A DNA stretch of 64,000 nucleotides from Petrocella atlantisensis (GCF_900538275.1 NZ_LR130778.1:1650001-1714000), one strand, 5' to 3'. Counted from the stretch's first letter, positions 45,531 to 55,026 are shown. A program made the numbers and translations. Notes: generated from the sequence alone by a model not told the origin.

Positions 45531-46748
45531 ATGAATGTTGGATTTAATAATGAAATTTCACCAATAACACTCCGTATAAAAGATGCTAAAAAGGAAAAAT
45601 CCTATCAATATCATTGTAACTCAAGTTCACTTCTATGGTTTCGATTAGCCATCGTTTTAGGTGTTACTCTCTATTTGAGCTTTTGTATTGTCGATTATTT
45701 TTTATTCAGCACGTTGCTATTTGATTTTCTAAAAATACGCTTGTTTATTGTTTTACCCGTAGTGATTCTCTCTTTTATACTAACGTATTGGCGTGATTAT
45801 CCAAAGTATGCCCAATGGATTAATATATTTGCAATCGTTGTATCAAGCTCTGGTATTATCGGCATGGCTATCATCGGCCGTCAACATCCTGAGATCTCAA
45901 GAAGCTATGCAGGACTGGTACCGTATTTTCTTTACATTTATGCCTTTTTAAGAATAAGGTTTGTACATGGAACAATTATTGGTACAAGTTTATATATTAT
46001 ATATACCTTGGTTGAATGGTATATCTTAAAAACGCCATTTAATATTTTTATTGCAAATACCTTTTATATGGGCGCATCTAATTTTGCAGGTATATTGATT
46101 TCATATTTACTAGAATATCAAGGCAAAAATGAATATCTGTTACAGGAAAAGTTAGAAAAACTTACATTAACAGACGCTATGACCGGACTTTATAATAGGT
46201 ATTATTATAATAATTATTCTTGCAAAGATATTCAACGTTTCCTAGACGGCATAAAGAAAGGTAATATTAGAGAACGGCGTTCTTCGAATATCACCCCTAC
46301 AAATTATGGTCTCGTATTGCTTGATATTGACCATTTCAAAAAAATAAATGATACTTATGGCCACGATATTGGAGACTCTGTTCTCATTAATCTTGCAGAA
46401 CTTCTTAAAAAACAAGTTTGCAATAGTGATGATATTTTGCGTTGGGGTGGTGAAGAGTTTTTAATTATACTCAAATCAATCCAAAATGATGATTTAGGCT
46501 CATTTGTTAGAAAAATAGGCAGCTGTATCGAAAATCTTGAATTTCACTTGCCCGACGGCACAATGATTCAAACTAAATGTTCGATTGGATGCTTATCCAT
46601 ACCCTTTGGTGATGTTGATAACCTTGATAAATTGATTAAGTATACTGATGATGCACTGTATAGATCAAAAAAAAGCGGCAGAAACAAAGGGTATCAAGCA
46701 ACATTTAGTAAGGGTACATGTAAATTTATTGAACTTATGTGGCATTGA
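45531..46748 (+). CDS. Membrane diguanylate cyclase (GGDEF)
   Basis: Makes cyclic di-GMP. After a cytosolic lead of about 35 residues come six hydrophobic segments (SSLLWFRLAIVLGVTLYLSF onward). The GGDEF domain occupies the last 190 residues, with the active-site variant RWGGEEF near residue 335, LTLTDAMTGLYNRYY at its start, and LLDIDHFKKINDTYGHDIGD for metal binding. The RxxD inhibitory site upstream of GGEEF is absent (NSDD), so product inhibition may be weak. The start is uncertain; the ATG at 45531 follows AAGGGG, and longer readings begin at 45453 or 45492. Its stop is only 4 bp from that of the convergent MgtC gene. Confidence 0.88.
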   Translation: MNVGFNNEISPITLRIKDAKKEKSYQYHCNSSSLLWFRLAIVLGVTLYLSFCIVDYFLFSTLLFDFLKIRLFIVLPVVILSFILTYWRDYPKYAQWINIFAIVVSSSGIIGMAIIGRQHPEISRSYAGLVPYFLYIYAFLRIRFVHGTIIGTSLYIIYTLVEWYILKTPFNIFIANTFYMGASNFAGILISYLLEYQGKNEYLLQEKLEKLTLTDAMTGLYNRYYYNNYSCKDIQRFLDGIKKGNIRERRSSNITPTNYGLVLLDIDHFKKINDTYGHDIGDSVLINLAELLKKQVCNSDDILRWGGEEFLIILKSIQNDDLGSFVRKIGSCIENLEFHLPDGTMIQTKCSIGCLSIPFGDVDNLDKLIKYTDDALYRSKKSGRNKGYQATFSKGTCKFIELMWH

Positions 46749-46752
46749 CCCC

Positions 46753-47598
46753 TTACTCTTCACCACACGAAAATGAAACAACACCACTTAGACCACTCAG
46801 TTCTACAATCAATTTGTCAATAAAATGATCCAAAATCATGGCATGGATCACAATATTGATATCATCATTGTCCGCTTCCAAAAAACTGGTTTGACCATAG
46901 ACAATGTTGATATCCCTTACAACAATCTCGTACTTATCCATGATTTTATGAATGGCTTTTATTTGCCCATTCTCTTCTTTCAAACGAATAAGAATCTCAT
47001 AGTTCATTTTTTCGGCCTTAATATCTTCCATACATCTTAGATTATGTAAGATATAATACACAACAATACTAATAATCATACTGGTTAAATACATACCAGA
47101 CCCAATCGCTAAACCAATACAAGCCACAACCCAAAGCGAAGCTGCAGTTGTTAGTCCCTTAACTGAAAACTTGTCCCTGATGATGGTACCGGCACCTAGG
47201 AAACCAATACCGCTTATAACTTGAGCACCAAGTCTAGCTGGGTCAGAATTCACGACCGTATGATACTCTTCGAAAATGCTAAATGAGGTGATCATAACTA
47301 GTGCCGATCCCATACATACCAGAGCGTAGGTTCTAAGACCTGCCGGTCTATTACGACTCTCCCGCTCCCATCCAATGGTTGACCCAATGACACAAGCCAA
47401 AAATATGGTAAACATACTCTTAATCAATGCATTCAAGTCAACACCATAATCCAATAATTGAAGCCTTGGTAAATCTATCAGAAGCAAAACTCCTGTAATC
47501 ACTGTTAATAAACTGATAACCAAAAAGGCCGGAATATTCCATATATGACTTTTATTACTTCCATTTATTATCGCACTTTGTTGGCTCTTATGGATCAT
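46753..47598 (-). CDS. MgtC/SapB family membrane protein
   Basis: 281 residues with five hydrophobic segments in the first 190. The MgtC core GSTIGWERESRNRPAGLRTYALVCMGSALVM is near residue 75, and DPARLGAQVISGIGFLGAGTI is near residue 120. A cytosolic C-terminal domain of about 90 residues looks ACT-like. MgtC proteins help survival at low magnesium, partly by acting on the ATP synthase; the role here is untested. It is convergent with the diguanylate cyclase, with 4 bp between stops and no terminator between them. Confidence 0.9.
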   Translation of the reverse strand: MIHKSQQSAIINGSNKSHIWNIPAFLVISLLTVITGVLLLIDLPRLQLLDYGVDLNALIKSMFTIFLACVIGSTIGWERESRNRPAGLRTYALVCMGSALVMITSFSIFEEYHTVVNSDPARLGAQVISGIGFLGAGTIIRDKFSVKGLTTAASLWVVACIGLAIGSGMYLTSMIISIVVYYILHNLRCMEDIKAEKMNYEILIRLKEENGQIKAIHKIMDKYEIVVRDINIVYGQTSFLEADNDDINIVIHAMILDHFIDKLIVELSGLSGVVSFSCGEE

Positions 47599-47852
47599 AC
47601 TTAAACACCCTACCTTTCCAATTTAATACATATCAACGCAATACAAAAGAAACCTTCTTTCTTCATCATATAAAGTCTCGCTGATCTTCAGTTTTTTTGT
47701 CGAACTACCGTTGTCATATCTGTTATCGTTACTATATCTCTTTTGCACAAAAACGACAATCGACTATTCTATTTTTTTGTCTAAAAAAAAGAACTTACTT
47801 TTATAAACCAAGCTTTTTTATATCAACCGCTTAGAGTGTGACCCAAAGTAAA
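47599..47852. other. Intergenic region upstream of the MgtC-like gene
   Basis: AT-rich sequence with poly-T/poly-A tracts. No gene or clear RNA structure is supported. It should hold the promoter of the MgtC-like gene. Confidence 0.35.
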
Positions 47853-47882
47853 AGCCAACAGATATGTAAGCATCCGTTGGCT
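47853..47882 (-). terminator. Terminator of the RCC1/SLH gene
   Basis: GCCAAC-G-GAT and AT-A-TC-T-GTTGGC pair on the minus strand with two interruptions and are followed by TTTTA. Confidence 0.65.
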
Positions 47883-47912
47883 CTCGTTTAAGCATTTTAT
47901 ATGGATAAGCTA

Positions 47913-49535
47913 TTATTCCTCTGCTATCATTTTATGCAATCTCAATACGGTCATAAAAGCTTGCTGCCGTTGAAAACCACCTTTGGGATCGAATCGATTC
48001 TCACCAATACCACCCATAATCTTGGTGTCAAACATATATCCAATATAGGGTTTGGCCCATTCTGATATGAGTGACGCATCTTCAAAAACCGGTAGTGTTG
48101 CATCTGTCTCCATATTCAGTGCAGTAGCAGTAGCTGTAAGCATTTTTGCAGCTTGCTCTCTCGTAATAGGATTCATAGGGTCAAAAGTTGTTTCTGAAGT
48201 GCCTTCAACAATGCCTAGGGCATAAGCTGCTAATATATCTCTTCTAGATGTCTCCGTTAAGGCTAATACATCTACAAATGGTGATGTAGACGGCATTTCC
48301 ACCTCCATCGAATCTAAATAGGCTTCAATGGTCATACCCATTGTTACTTCAATGCTTGCTATAGCCAGTGTACAAAACTCACTTCTGTTTATGGTTTTAG
48401 CATAGTCATCTTGAAGTATCATGGGTATCAAAGCAATATTCTCTGCTTGTCGAACTTCAGCCAAAGCCCATGATGCGGGAACATCCACAAGACCTGTTGC
48501 TGTTTGTCTTAATACATTCTGAGTATTATGAAGCGCTTTATAGACTCCGTCTTTTCTACCGCCTGTCCACAATGTGCCATCCGACTTTAAAACCACTTGA
48601 TGTTGATAGCCCGCAGTCATATTGTAGACTTCCGTTGTCCATATTACAGGAGATGGAAGAGGGTTCATACCTAGGCCAAAGTTACTGTTTTTACCCCATG
48701 TCCATAGTGTATAGTCTTTTTTTATTGCATAAAACTCAGAATCTCGTATTGCAACATGCATAACAAGATCCATGACTTTTATCGGTTTAAGTACAGGACC
48801 ATTAATCACTTTTGTACCATCATAGAACTTGCCTAAATAGCCGGAACCGCTCATCCATAGTGTTCCATCTTTTCTAACAATCATGGTGGTGGTCAAATCA
48901 CCAACAACATAATCCACTTCTTCCAGTATTTTTACAGGCTGCTGAACCGGTTCTGTATGTCCGACACCTAAAGCGCCATATGTAGTACTACTAACATCAT
49001 TCCAACCCCAAAGCTCGTTTGCCTCATTAATGAAAAATCGGTTATAACCACCAATTGTTATAAATTTGACTTTGCTATTATGGGCAACAGGCTCGAACAT
49101 GGTTTTGTTGAACTGAAGAAGTGTCCCATCTGCTTTCAGCACGAAAATGAGTTGATTATTATACCCATCCAAAGTGGCCATTACAACACCATCAAGGATT
49201 TTGATAGGTATTGCTGTTTTTGTATGCCCTGGCAGTCTACCCCAATACCATAATGTATTATCATTTTTAACGATAAGCACTGCATAACGGTTCACACTGA
49301 TACTTTTCACATCTTCTAGAAGTTGCTTTGGCTCATCTATATATGCCAAGTCGCTATTAAGTAAGCCTTGGTCATTTTTCCCGTATCCCCATAAACTTCC
49401 ATCATCCTTGATAAAAAAAGTCGTACCCCACCCAGCTGCAATAAAATTACTTTCACCCATAGCATGGATTTTTATATTGGTGTTCATGGTTAGTGTTAAT
49501 GTAAATATCAAAATCATCGTGATGATTCTTTTCAT
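47913..49535 (-). CDS. Surface protein: RCC1-like propeller repeats plus SLH domains
   Basis: 540 residues. A signal peptide (MKRIITMILIFTLTLTMNTN, cleaved near HAMG) is followed by about seven repeats of roughly 50 residues. Each has the pattern KxDGTLWxWG (DDGSLWGYGKN, NDNTLWYWGR, NEANELWGWND, RKDGTLWMSG, KKDYTLWTWGKN, KSDGTLWTGG), which predicts a beta-propeller. The last 150 residues contain two SLH-type units (AYALGIVEGTSETTFDPMNPITREQAAKML; IMGGIGENRFDPKGGFQRQQ) that anchor proteins to the wall polymer. A first SLH unit lacks clear motifs. It is likely exported and wall-bound; the ligand of the propeller is unknown. Confidence 0.85.
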   Translation of the reverse strand: MKRIITMILIFTLTLTMNTNIKIHAMGESNFIAAGWGTTFFIKDDGSLWGYGKNDQGLLNSDLAYIDEPKQLLEDVKSISVNRYAVLIVKNDNTLWYWGRLPGHTKTAIPIKILDGVVMATLDGYNNQLIFVLKADGTLLQFNKTMFEPVAHNSKVKFITIGGYNRFFINEANELWGWNDVSSTTYGALGVGHTEPVQQPVKILEEVDYVVGDLTTTMIVRKDGTLWMSGSGYLGKFYDGTKVINGPVLKPIKVMDLVMHVAIRDSEFYAIKKDYTLWTWGKNSNFGLGMNPLPSPVIWTTEVYNMTAGYQHQVVLKSDGTLWTGGRKDGVYKALHNTQNVLRQTATGLVDVPASWALAEVRQAENIALIPMILQDDYAKTINRSEFCTLAIASIEVTMGMTIEAYLDSMEVEMPSTSPFVDVLALTETSRRDILAAYALGIVEGTSETTFDPMNPITREQAAKMLTATATALNMETDATLPVFEDASLISEWAKPYIGYMFDTKIMGGIGENRFDPKGGFQRQQAFMTVLRLHKMIAEE

Positions 49536-49639
49536 AAAGTTGCCCCCTTGCTACAATCTTATTAATAATGGTTATTAATACATCCATCTATATCATAGCT
49601 CTTAATAAGATTTTCCACAAGATCTAAGCACATAAGACA

Positions 49640-50713
49640 TTAATCACCGTAAGTCAGTCCAACAGCTTCACCGGTTTTGACCAAGTCATCATCCCTTGTG
49701 ACCAATTTCAGCTTTGCAGCCATGTCTTCAAGAGGCGTTGCTCTAAGCTTATTATTCACAATAGAAACGGTATTACCATAATTTTCTTCAGCAATCAGTC
49801 TTGCTGCATAAGCACCTAACTTGGTTGCAAGTACTCGATCATAAGCAGACGGAGATCCGCCTCTTTGTTGATGACCCGGTATCGTGACCCGTGTTTCAAA
49901 GCCTAAATTGGTACTGATTTGGTTGGCCAGACGATAAGAAACCGTTTGAAAAGGCATTTCTTCCCTATAACGTTTAAAATCCTTTTTACTCATGGCTGCC
50001 TCTTCTTTGTTAACCGCACCTTCAGCCACAGCTATAATTGAAAAGTCTTTTCCTTTTTTGCGTCTTTCTTCAAGCGCTTCATAGACTTTTTCTTCACTAT
50101 ATGGAATCTCCGGAATCAAGACCACATCTGCCCCACCGGCAATACCGGAAAATAACGTTAACCATCCGGCTTTGTGTCCCATAAGCTCAATTAACATAAC
50201 CCGGTCATGAGAATCCGCAGTTGTATGAATGCGGTCAATGACCTCTGTTGCAATATCGACAGCACTGTGAAACCCAAATGTCATTTCTGTACCGTAGATA
50301 TCATTATCGATGGTCTTTGGCAAACCAATGACGTTCAATCCTTCTTCTCTTAACAAATTAGCATTTTTATGGGTGCCGTTACCACCAATGGTAACCAAAC
50401 AATCTAACTTCAATTGATTGTAGTGCTTAACCATGTTCGCCACCTTATCAATACCGTCTTCTTCGATTTTTCTCATTTGTTTAAAAGGCGTCCGATGGGT
50501 CCCTAGAATCGTACCGCCCCGTGTTAATATCCCTGAAAAGTCATGAGATGCCATAACTTTGTAATCGGCATCAATTAAGCCCTTATATCCACCTTTAATC
50601 CCAATAATCTCACAATCAAGCAAATCATAAGAAGCTCTTGCAACACCTCTAATGGCTGCATTAAGCCCTGGGCAATCTCCACCACTTGTTAATATACCAA
50701 TTCTTTTTTTCAA
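49640..50713 (-). CDS. pfkA: 6-phosphofructokinase
   Basis: Phosphorylates fructose-6-phosphate in glycolysis. About 357 residues from a TTG at 50713, which follows AGGAGTGG by a normal distance; no ATG fits. It shows RIGILTSGGDCPGLNAAIRG, LPKTIDNDIYGTEMTFGF with the catalytic Asp, and PGHQQRGGSPSAYDR. The donor site reads IGGNGTHKNA. Glycine at the position equivalent to E. coli 104 points to ATP, while lysine in PKTIDND is typical of pyrophosphate or group III enzymes; the usual Asp at 103 is Asn. The donor is therefore probably ATP but should be tested. Confidence 0.92.
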   Translation of the reverse strand: MKKRIGILTSGGDCPGLNAAIRGVARASYDLLDCEIIGIKGGYKGLIDADYKVMASHDFSGILTRGGTILGTHRTPFKQMRKIEEDGIDKVANMVKHYNQLKLDCLVTIGGNGTHKNANLLREEGLNVIGLPKTIDNDIYGTEMTFGFHSAVDIATEVIDRIHTTADSHDRVMLIELMGHKAGWLTLFSGIAGGADVVLIPEIPYSEEKVYEALEERRKKGKDFSIIAVAEGAVNKEEAAMSKKDFKRYREEMPFQTVSYRLANQISTNLGFETRVTIPGHQQRGGSPSAYDRVLATKLGAYAARLIAEENYGNTVSIVNNKLRATPLEDMAAKLKLVTRDDDLVKTGEAVGLTYGD

Positions 50714-50999
50714 TTCAACCACTCCTAATCCATATAAATATGACACGTTAGTGTTTATGCTATTATCATGATACCATATCCCCCACCATGACAAAAGACT
50801 AATCTCATCTTGTTATGTTATTACATAAATACCTATTATATAGTTTTGGACTGGAAAATATCTATGTCTTGTAGATATAAATCCCTTAATCCTTATTTGT
50901 CCTGAAAAACTCTTGATTTTTTTGGGGATTCCTGTAAAATGGTGTATGTAGCATAAGCATAACATATAACAACTATATTATGATGACAAGGTGAAGAAA
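50714..50999. other. Divergent intergenic region between pfkA and the GntR gene
   Basis: About 286 bp without a gene. It contains the candidate promoter for the GntR gene at 50913-50940 and must contain the pfkA promoter. Confidence 0.4.
50913..50940 (+). promoter_or_regulatory. Candidate promoter of the GntR-family gene
   Basis: TTGATT and TAAAAT are separated by 16 bp, about 60 bp before the start codon. Confidence 0.4.
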
Positions 51000-51761
51000 A
51001 TGACAAAAATTGATTTATTTAAGCAGTATGTAGTCGATAAAACAACACCCATTCCTCTTTATTTCCAATTCAAGAATATACTACTGAATATGATGAAAAA
51101 TGGCGAGCTACAAGCCGGTGATATGATCCCAACTGAGTTTGAGTTATGTGATATATTCGGAATCAGCCGTACCACCATAAGACAAGCTCTAACTGAATTG
51201 GTGAATGAGAACAAGTTTCACCGTGTTAAAGGTCGTGGCACCTTTGTAGCACAGAACAAAATCAACCAAGATTTCATCCGCAAAATAGAAAGCTATAATG
51301 CAGAAATGACACGAAAAGGCTACACACCATCTTCTGAAGTCATTGACTTAAAAGTCATACCTGCAAACACAGAAGTCTCCGGAGCGCTAAGGATCTCAGC
51401 CAACACGGATGTCATTAGTTTGAAAAGGCTGCGCTACGCTGATGGCCAACCCATCGTCATTACCCAGACGTATATGCCCTATTCTTTTTGTAAGCATATC
51501 TTAGATCATGATATGGGTCATGAATCTCTATACAAAATACTGGCACAAAACGTCAATACAAAGATCTATCGCGTAGTAAGAAACATTGAAGCCGTTATTC
51601 CGACCAAAGAAGATTGTGATCTCTTGGACATCACCAAAACGACAGCCATCCAGCTTTTCCATTATACAGGTTATAATAAATTCGATACACCGGTAGAGTA
51701 CACCATCTCTCGTTACCGTGGGGACAAAAACATCTTTACGATAGAACAGTTTCATGAGTAA
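51000..51761 (+). CDS. GntR/HutC-family transcriptional regulator
   Basis: 253 residues. A winged helix-turn-helix at residues 15-80 (PTEFELCDIFGISRTTIRQALTEL, then VKGRGTFVA) is followed by a UTRA effector domain (LKRLRYADGQPIVITQTYMP). HutC-type regulators sense sugar phosphates or amino-sugar derivatives. No metabolic gene is attached; the gene is alone and followed by a branched palindrome, so the target is unknown. The ATG at 51000 follows AAGGTGA. Confidence 0.88.
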   Translation: MTKIDLFKQYVVDKTTPIPLYFQFKNILLNMMKNGELQAGDMIPTEFELCDIFGISRTTIRQALTELVNENKFHRVKGRGTFVAQNKINQDFIRKIESYNAEMTRKGYTPSSEVIDLKVIPANTEVSGALRISANTDVISLKRLRYADGQPIVITQTYMPYSFCKHILDHDMGHESLYKILAQNVNTKIYRVVRNIEAVIPTKEDCDLLDITKTTAIQLFHYTGYNKFDTPVEYTISRYRGDKNIFTIEQFHE

Positions 51762-51853
51762 ATGGTCGATGTTGGCTTCTTCATTATAGGCTGCTAATGT
51801 ATGTAAATATAAGCTTTTTGAAGTTTACACATATACAAAACCGAATAAGAAAA

Positions 51854-51949
51854 GAAAAAGTGCTGATCAATCACAGTTCTACACGATGTAGAACGTCCTT
51901 CATTTTTACATGGATGTAAAATGGAAGGATGATTGATTAGCACTTTTTC
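51854..51949. repeat. 96-nt branched palindrome (three-way junction)
   Basis: A 20-bp outer stem (51854-51873 with 51930-51949; one G-U) encloses two further hairpins. One is GTTCTACA-CGA-TGTAGAAC (51876-51894). The other is of about 14 bp with two bulges (51897-51928; CCTTC/GGAAGG flank). The outer stem ends in AAAAAG...CTTTTTC, so it may serve as terminator for the GntR gene. The two inner arms are more than a terminator needs. It could be a structured RNA or a REP/MITE-like element. Confidence 0.7.
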
Positions 51950-52077
51950 TTGACGTAATGACGATGTATTACCGAGTAGATATGATTCACAGATTTTCCG
52001 CTGACCGTACGAAGTGTAAGGCAAGGAAAAGGTGTGGATTATCTCTACGATTATAACCTAGAATTGCGACTATAAGC
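51950..52077. other. Intergenic region after the branched palindrome
   Basis: No gene supported. It is not T-rich. TTTTCC and GGAAAA around 51994-52028 can pair weakly. Confidence 0.3.
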
Positions 52078-53115
52078 CTAAGCCCTATATTTTTCCAAAA
52101 AACCTAATAACAACAATAACGTCTGTTCCAAAGCTTTCTCATGGGTGCGTTCCATTCCATGTGATGCATGAATACCTGGACCTATCAAAGCCGCCCTAAT
52201 ATTGGCACCACTTTTTAGAGCTGCACTGGCATCTGAACCATAGTGAGGATAAACATCCAAAGCATACTTTATATTCTTATTCTTAGCAATCTCCAGAAGC
52301 TCTGAAACCAACTTGTGGTCATAGGGTCCGGAGGAGTCTTTCACACATATGGAAACCTCTTGCTCTGTACAGCTAAGGTCTTCACCTATGGCCCCCATAT
52401 CAACAGCAATCAGTGTTTTAATGTTTTCAGGAATATAGGAAGCACCATGCCCCACTTCTTCGTAGGTTGTAAAAATAACTTGTAAGGTATTTTTTAATAC
52501 TATTTTTTTGCTTTTAATGGTCTCAAGTAAGCCCAGTAATATAGCTGCCCCTGCTTTGTTATCCAAATGCCTGGAATTGATAAAGCCGGATTCTGTTTCA
52601 CGATACATTGGGTCAACGCCGATAAAATTACCGACTTCTATGCCTAGACCTAGGATATCCTCTTTACTATGCACCAGCTCATCCACACGAATCAACATAT
52701 TTTCTTCTATGAGTTTATAATCATGGATGTCTTCATAAACATGGACTGAAGCTTTCTTGGATAACACAGTACCTTTATAGGTCTTGCCTTCTCTTGTATA
52801 AATACTGCAGTAGGCACCATTAATCGTTGACATCATATAACCACCAATGCTGGTAAACCGAATCGTACCGTCATCATTGATAGATCTCACCATAGCACCA
52901 AGAGTATCTAGATGAGATGCCATCCCAATGGCTTCCTTATCATTAAAACCTTCTATGGTAACATAGATACCACCTTTTTGAGTATAGTTAACCGTATAGC
53001 CAAGACGATTGGCTTCTTTTTTTACATAGTCGGTTATGGTGTCACAAAAGCCGCTGGGGCTATGTATGCCGACCAAGGTGCTCAGTTGATGCTTTATGTA
53101 CTTCATATCCATCAT
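52078..53115 (-). CDS. M42-family metallopeptidase
   Basis: Cytosolic aminopeptidase-like enzyme of 345 residues with two metal sites. Ligands are visible in MASHLDTLG (His), SRHLDNKAGA (Asp), TTYEEVGHGAS (Glu-Glu), VAVDMGAIG-type Asp and GIHASHGMERTH (His). HSPSGFCD is near the N-terminus. Relatives remove N-terminal Glu/Asp or Lys from peptides, and some were misnamed endoglucanases. AAGGAAAG precedes the ATG. It is 12 bp downstream of the large membrane protein on the same strand. Confidence 0.92.
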   Translation of the reverse strand: MMDMKYIKHQLSTLVGIHSPSGFCDTITDYVKKEANRLGYTVNYTQKGGIYVTIEGFNDKEAIGMASHLDTLGAMVRSINDDGTIRFTSIGGYMMSTINGAYCSIYTREGKTYKGTVLSKKASVHVYEDIHDYKLIEENMLIRVDELVHSKEDILGLGIEVGNFIGVDPMYRETESGFINSRHLDNKAGAAILLGLLETIKSKKIVLKNTLQVIFTTYEEVGHGASYIPENIKTLIAVDMGAIGEDLSCTEQEVSICVKDSSGPYDHKLVSELLEIAKNKNIKYALDVYPHYGSDASAALKSGANIRAALIGPGIHASHGMERTHEKALEQTLLLLLGFLEKYRA

Positions 53116-53127
53116 AATCTTTCCTTC

Positions 53128-54951
53128 TTAAGGTTTGTCTTGTAATAAAATGATCTTTGGTAAATCTGACCAATTCCTAATAGCCTTTTCTTTATCATAA
53201 ACCGTTGCCAGATAGGTTCCAAAAGATGTATCCTCAACCTTGTAAACATATTCCTCTCCATTTGAAACCAAAAATGATATATACTTGCCGTCAAAGGAGC
53301 TATATTCAATCGTATAGTTGCTGGGGTGGTTAAGCTTTCCTTGCTGATACATATCTTCAAGAATATAGGTTTGAATTTCTTCAGATAATTTTTTTAGCTG
53401 TACGGTTTCAATTTCTCGTGTTGCCGTTTCAATATTAAAATCAGGATGAGCCTCTAATAGTGCTTCAATAGATTGAACGTTGTCCTCTAGTATATGGATG
53501 GTTTCATCTTTCATCATGGCAAAGCTTAAATAAATCTGCGGATTATTAACCGGAGATGCTATGGTAAAAATCGATGTACCGTCTGTTTTCATGTAACGAA
53601 TAAAAACGCGGTCGACTTCGAATTTTTCCATAAGGATGGTCTCAACTTCCTGCCACATCTTGTCATCTGCCACCAACTTAGGTTCCACATAAGGTCCAGA
53701 TCCCGGTAATAAATCATAGTCTTCCTTTGAGAGTACCTCAAAACCATCTAATGATTTAATGTAGTATGTCGAAGGGTCCACTTCATAGGCGATACTAAAG
53801 CCATCTACCAATACAAAATTCATACGTTCCAGTATGCTTTCCTCAATCATAATATTATTGTTCTTGACGATATCCTGGACAGAGATTGTTTTCATATTGA
53901 CTAAGTCAAAAGGACGTCCATTGTTATACGCCACAATCTTATCTGCAAAATAGGCTTCTAATCCTTCAAAAATCTCTATTGCATATTCATCAATAATCTG
54001 GCCTTCAAGTGCTTTTCGGTCTAAGGCAATCTGTTCTCGGTCAAGATCAAATCCTTGTTTTCTAAGCTCTAATACAATCTGATTCGTCATGGTTTCATTG
54101 GTCAATACCAATAGATGTCTGACCAATTCTCGACCACCGGTGACGTCTTGAACCATTCGCTTCATTTGGTCTGCCGATAAGGGATAGATCTGTTCTAAAA
54201 GCTCCACCGCTTCTGCTGCTAAGGGGGAGGAGCTGGCGCTATAAATAGGGAGGAGCTCCTTGTTAATGGCACCTCTCATCTGCTCAATAATTGCCTGTAT
54301 CTGTTCCTCATTAACGGTAAAGTTAAGCTTTAAGTCTTGATCTACTGGTGTCGCGCTCATAAGGTCAAGGCCCGATGCCTTACCATACTGGGTCAAGTCA
54401 ATACTTAGCTTATCCAGCAACTGACTCACCCTGCCTCTATTCATCAAAAATTTTAGGGGTCCAATAACTTTTAATTCATGTCGACCGATGCCAACTTGAT
54501 CATAGGTAATCCTAAGCATGCCTTCTTCTTCAAAAAATTCCATATAATATACAAGAGGAAGATAGAAGCCGGAAAAAGTCAGGTTCACCTTCAAAGCTTG
54601 CTCTTTACCGTCATAATATAGATTTTCTAGCTTGTAGGCTGTATCTTCCACATCCTTAGCAATCAAGATGGATAATTCATGGGCAATGACATCCTCAGGA
54701 ATAAGAATATCCAGACCATGCTCTTCGTATACCCAGTTTTCTTTATCTTTTTCTAGAAACGCCGAAGCGGTCTCTCCCTTTTGAAACTGCTCAAATGTGG
54801 CAAACTGCATATACGTCAATATGGCACATCCAAGCACAAAAAGAACAAATAGACCAATGGCCAATGATTTAATGGTGGCCAGTGACTTAATACCCTTTTC
54901 CAATTTCACTGTTAAGTTATCCAATATAACATCTTTTTTTTCTTCTGACAT
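53128..54951 (-). CDS. Large single-pass membrane protein, unknown function
   Basis: 607 residues. A cytosolic lead of about 30 residues is followed by a membrane segment (SLAIGLFVLFVLGCAILTYM, residues 28-48) and then about 560 soluble residues outside the membrane. Residues 80-260 have a pattern reminiscent of YpmS/DUF2140 proteins (LKVNLTFSGFYLPLVYYMEF), but the match is weak and from memory. The rest is unrecognised and rich in Glu, Leu and Ile. GGAGGGG precedes the ATG. It lies between asnS and the M42 peptidase, with an inverted pair of the recurrent motif upstream at 54973-55013. Confidence 0.7.
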   Translation of the reverse strand: MSEEKKDVILDNLTVKLEKGIKSLATIKSLAIGLFVLFVLGCAILTYMQFATFEQFQKGETASAFLEKDKENWVYEEHGLDILIPEDVIAHELSILIAKDVEDTAYKLENLYYDGKEQALKVNLTFSGFYLPLVYYMEFFEEEGMLRITYDQVGIGRHELKVIGPLKFLMNRGRVSQLLDKLSIDLTQYGKASGLDLMSATPVDQDLKLNFTVNEEQIQAIIEQMRGAINKELLPIYSASSSPLAAEAVELLEQIYPLSADQMKRMVQDVTGGRELVRHLLVLTNETMTNQIVLELRKQGFDLDREQIALDRKALEGQIIDEYAIEIFEGLEAYFADKIVAYNNGRPFDLVNMKTISVQDIVKNNNIMIEESILERMNFVLVDGFSIAYEVDPSTYYIKSLDGFEVLSKEDYDLLPGSGPYVEPKLVADDKMWQEVETILMEKFEVDRVFIRYMKTDGTSIFTIASPVNNPQIYLSFAMMKDETIHILEDNVQSIEALLEAHPDFNIETATREIETVQLKKLSEEIQTYILEDMYQQGKLNHPSNYTIEYSSFDGKYISFLVSNGEEYVYKVEDTSFGTYLATVYDKEKAIRNWSDLPKIILLQDKP

Positions 54952-54972
54952 AACTTAACCCCTCCAATAATT

Positions 54973-55013
54973 GTTTAAGGCGTTAAAACTATAGAGTTGA
55001 ACTTAGTTTTAAC
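54973..55013. repeat. Copy 2 of the recurrent motif, in an inverted pair
   Basis: GTTTAAGGCGTTAAAACTATA (54973-54993) faces TAGTTTTAACACTT (55004-55017). The core GTTAAAACTA/TAGTTTTAAC pairs perfectly over 10 bp with a 12-nt loop. No T tract follows, so it is not an evident terminator of asnS. Confidence 0.5.
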
Positions 55014-55026
55014 ACTTAATTATAAT

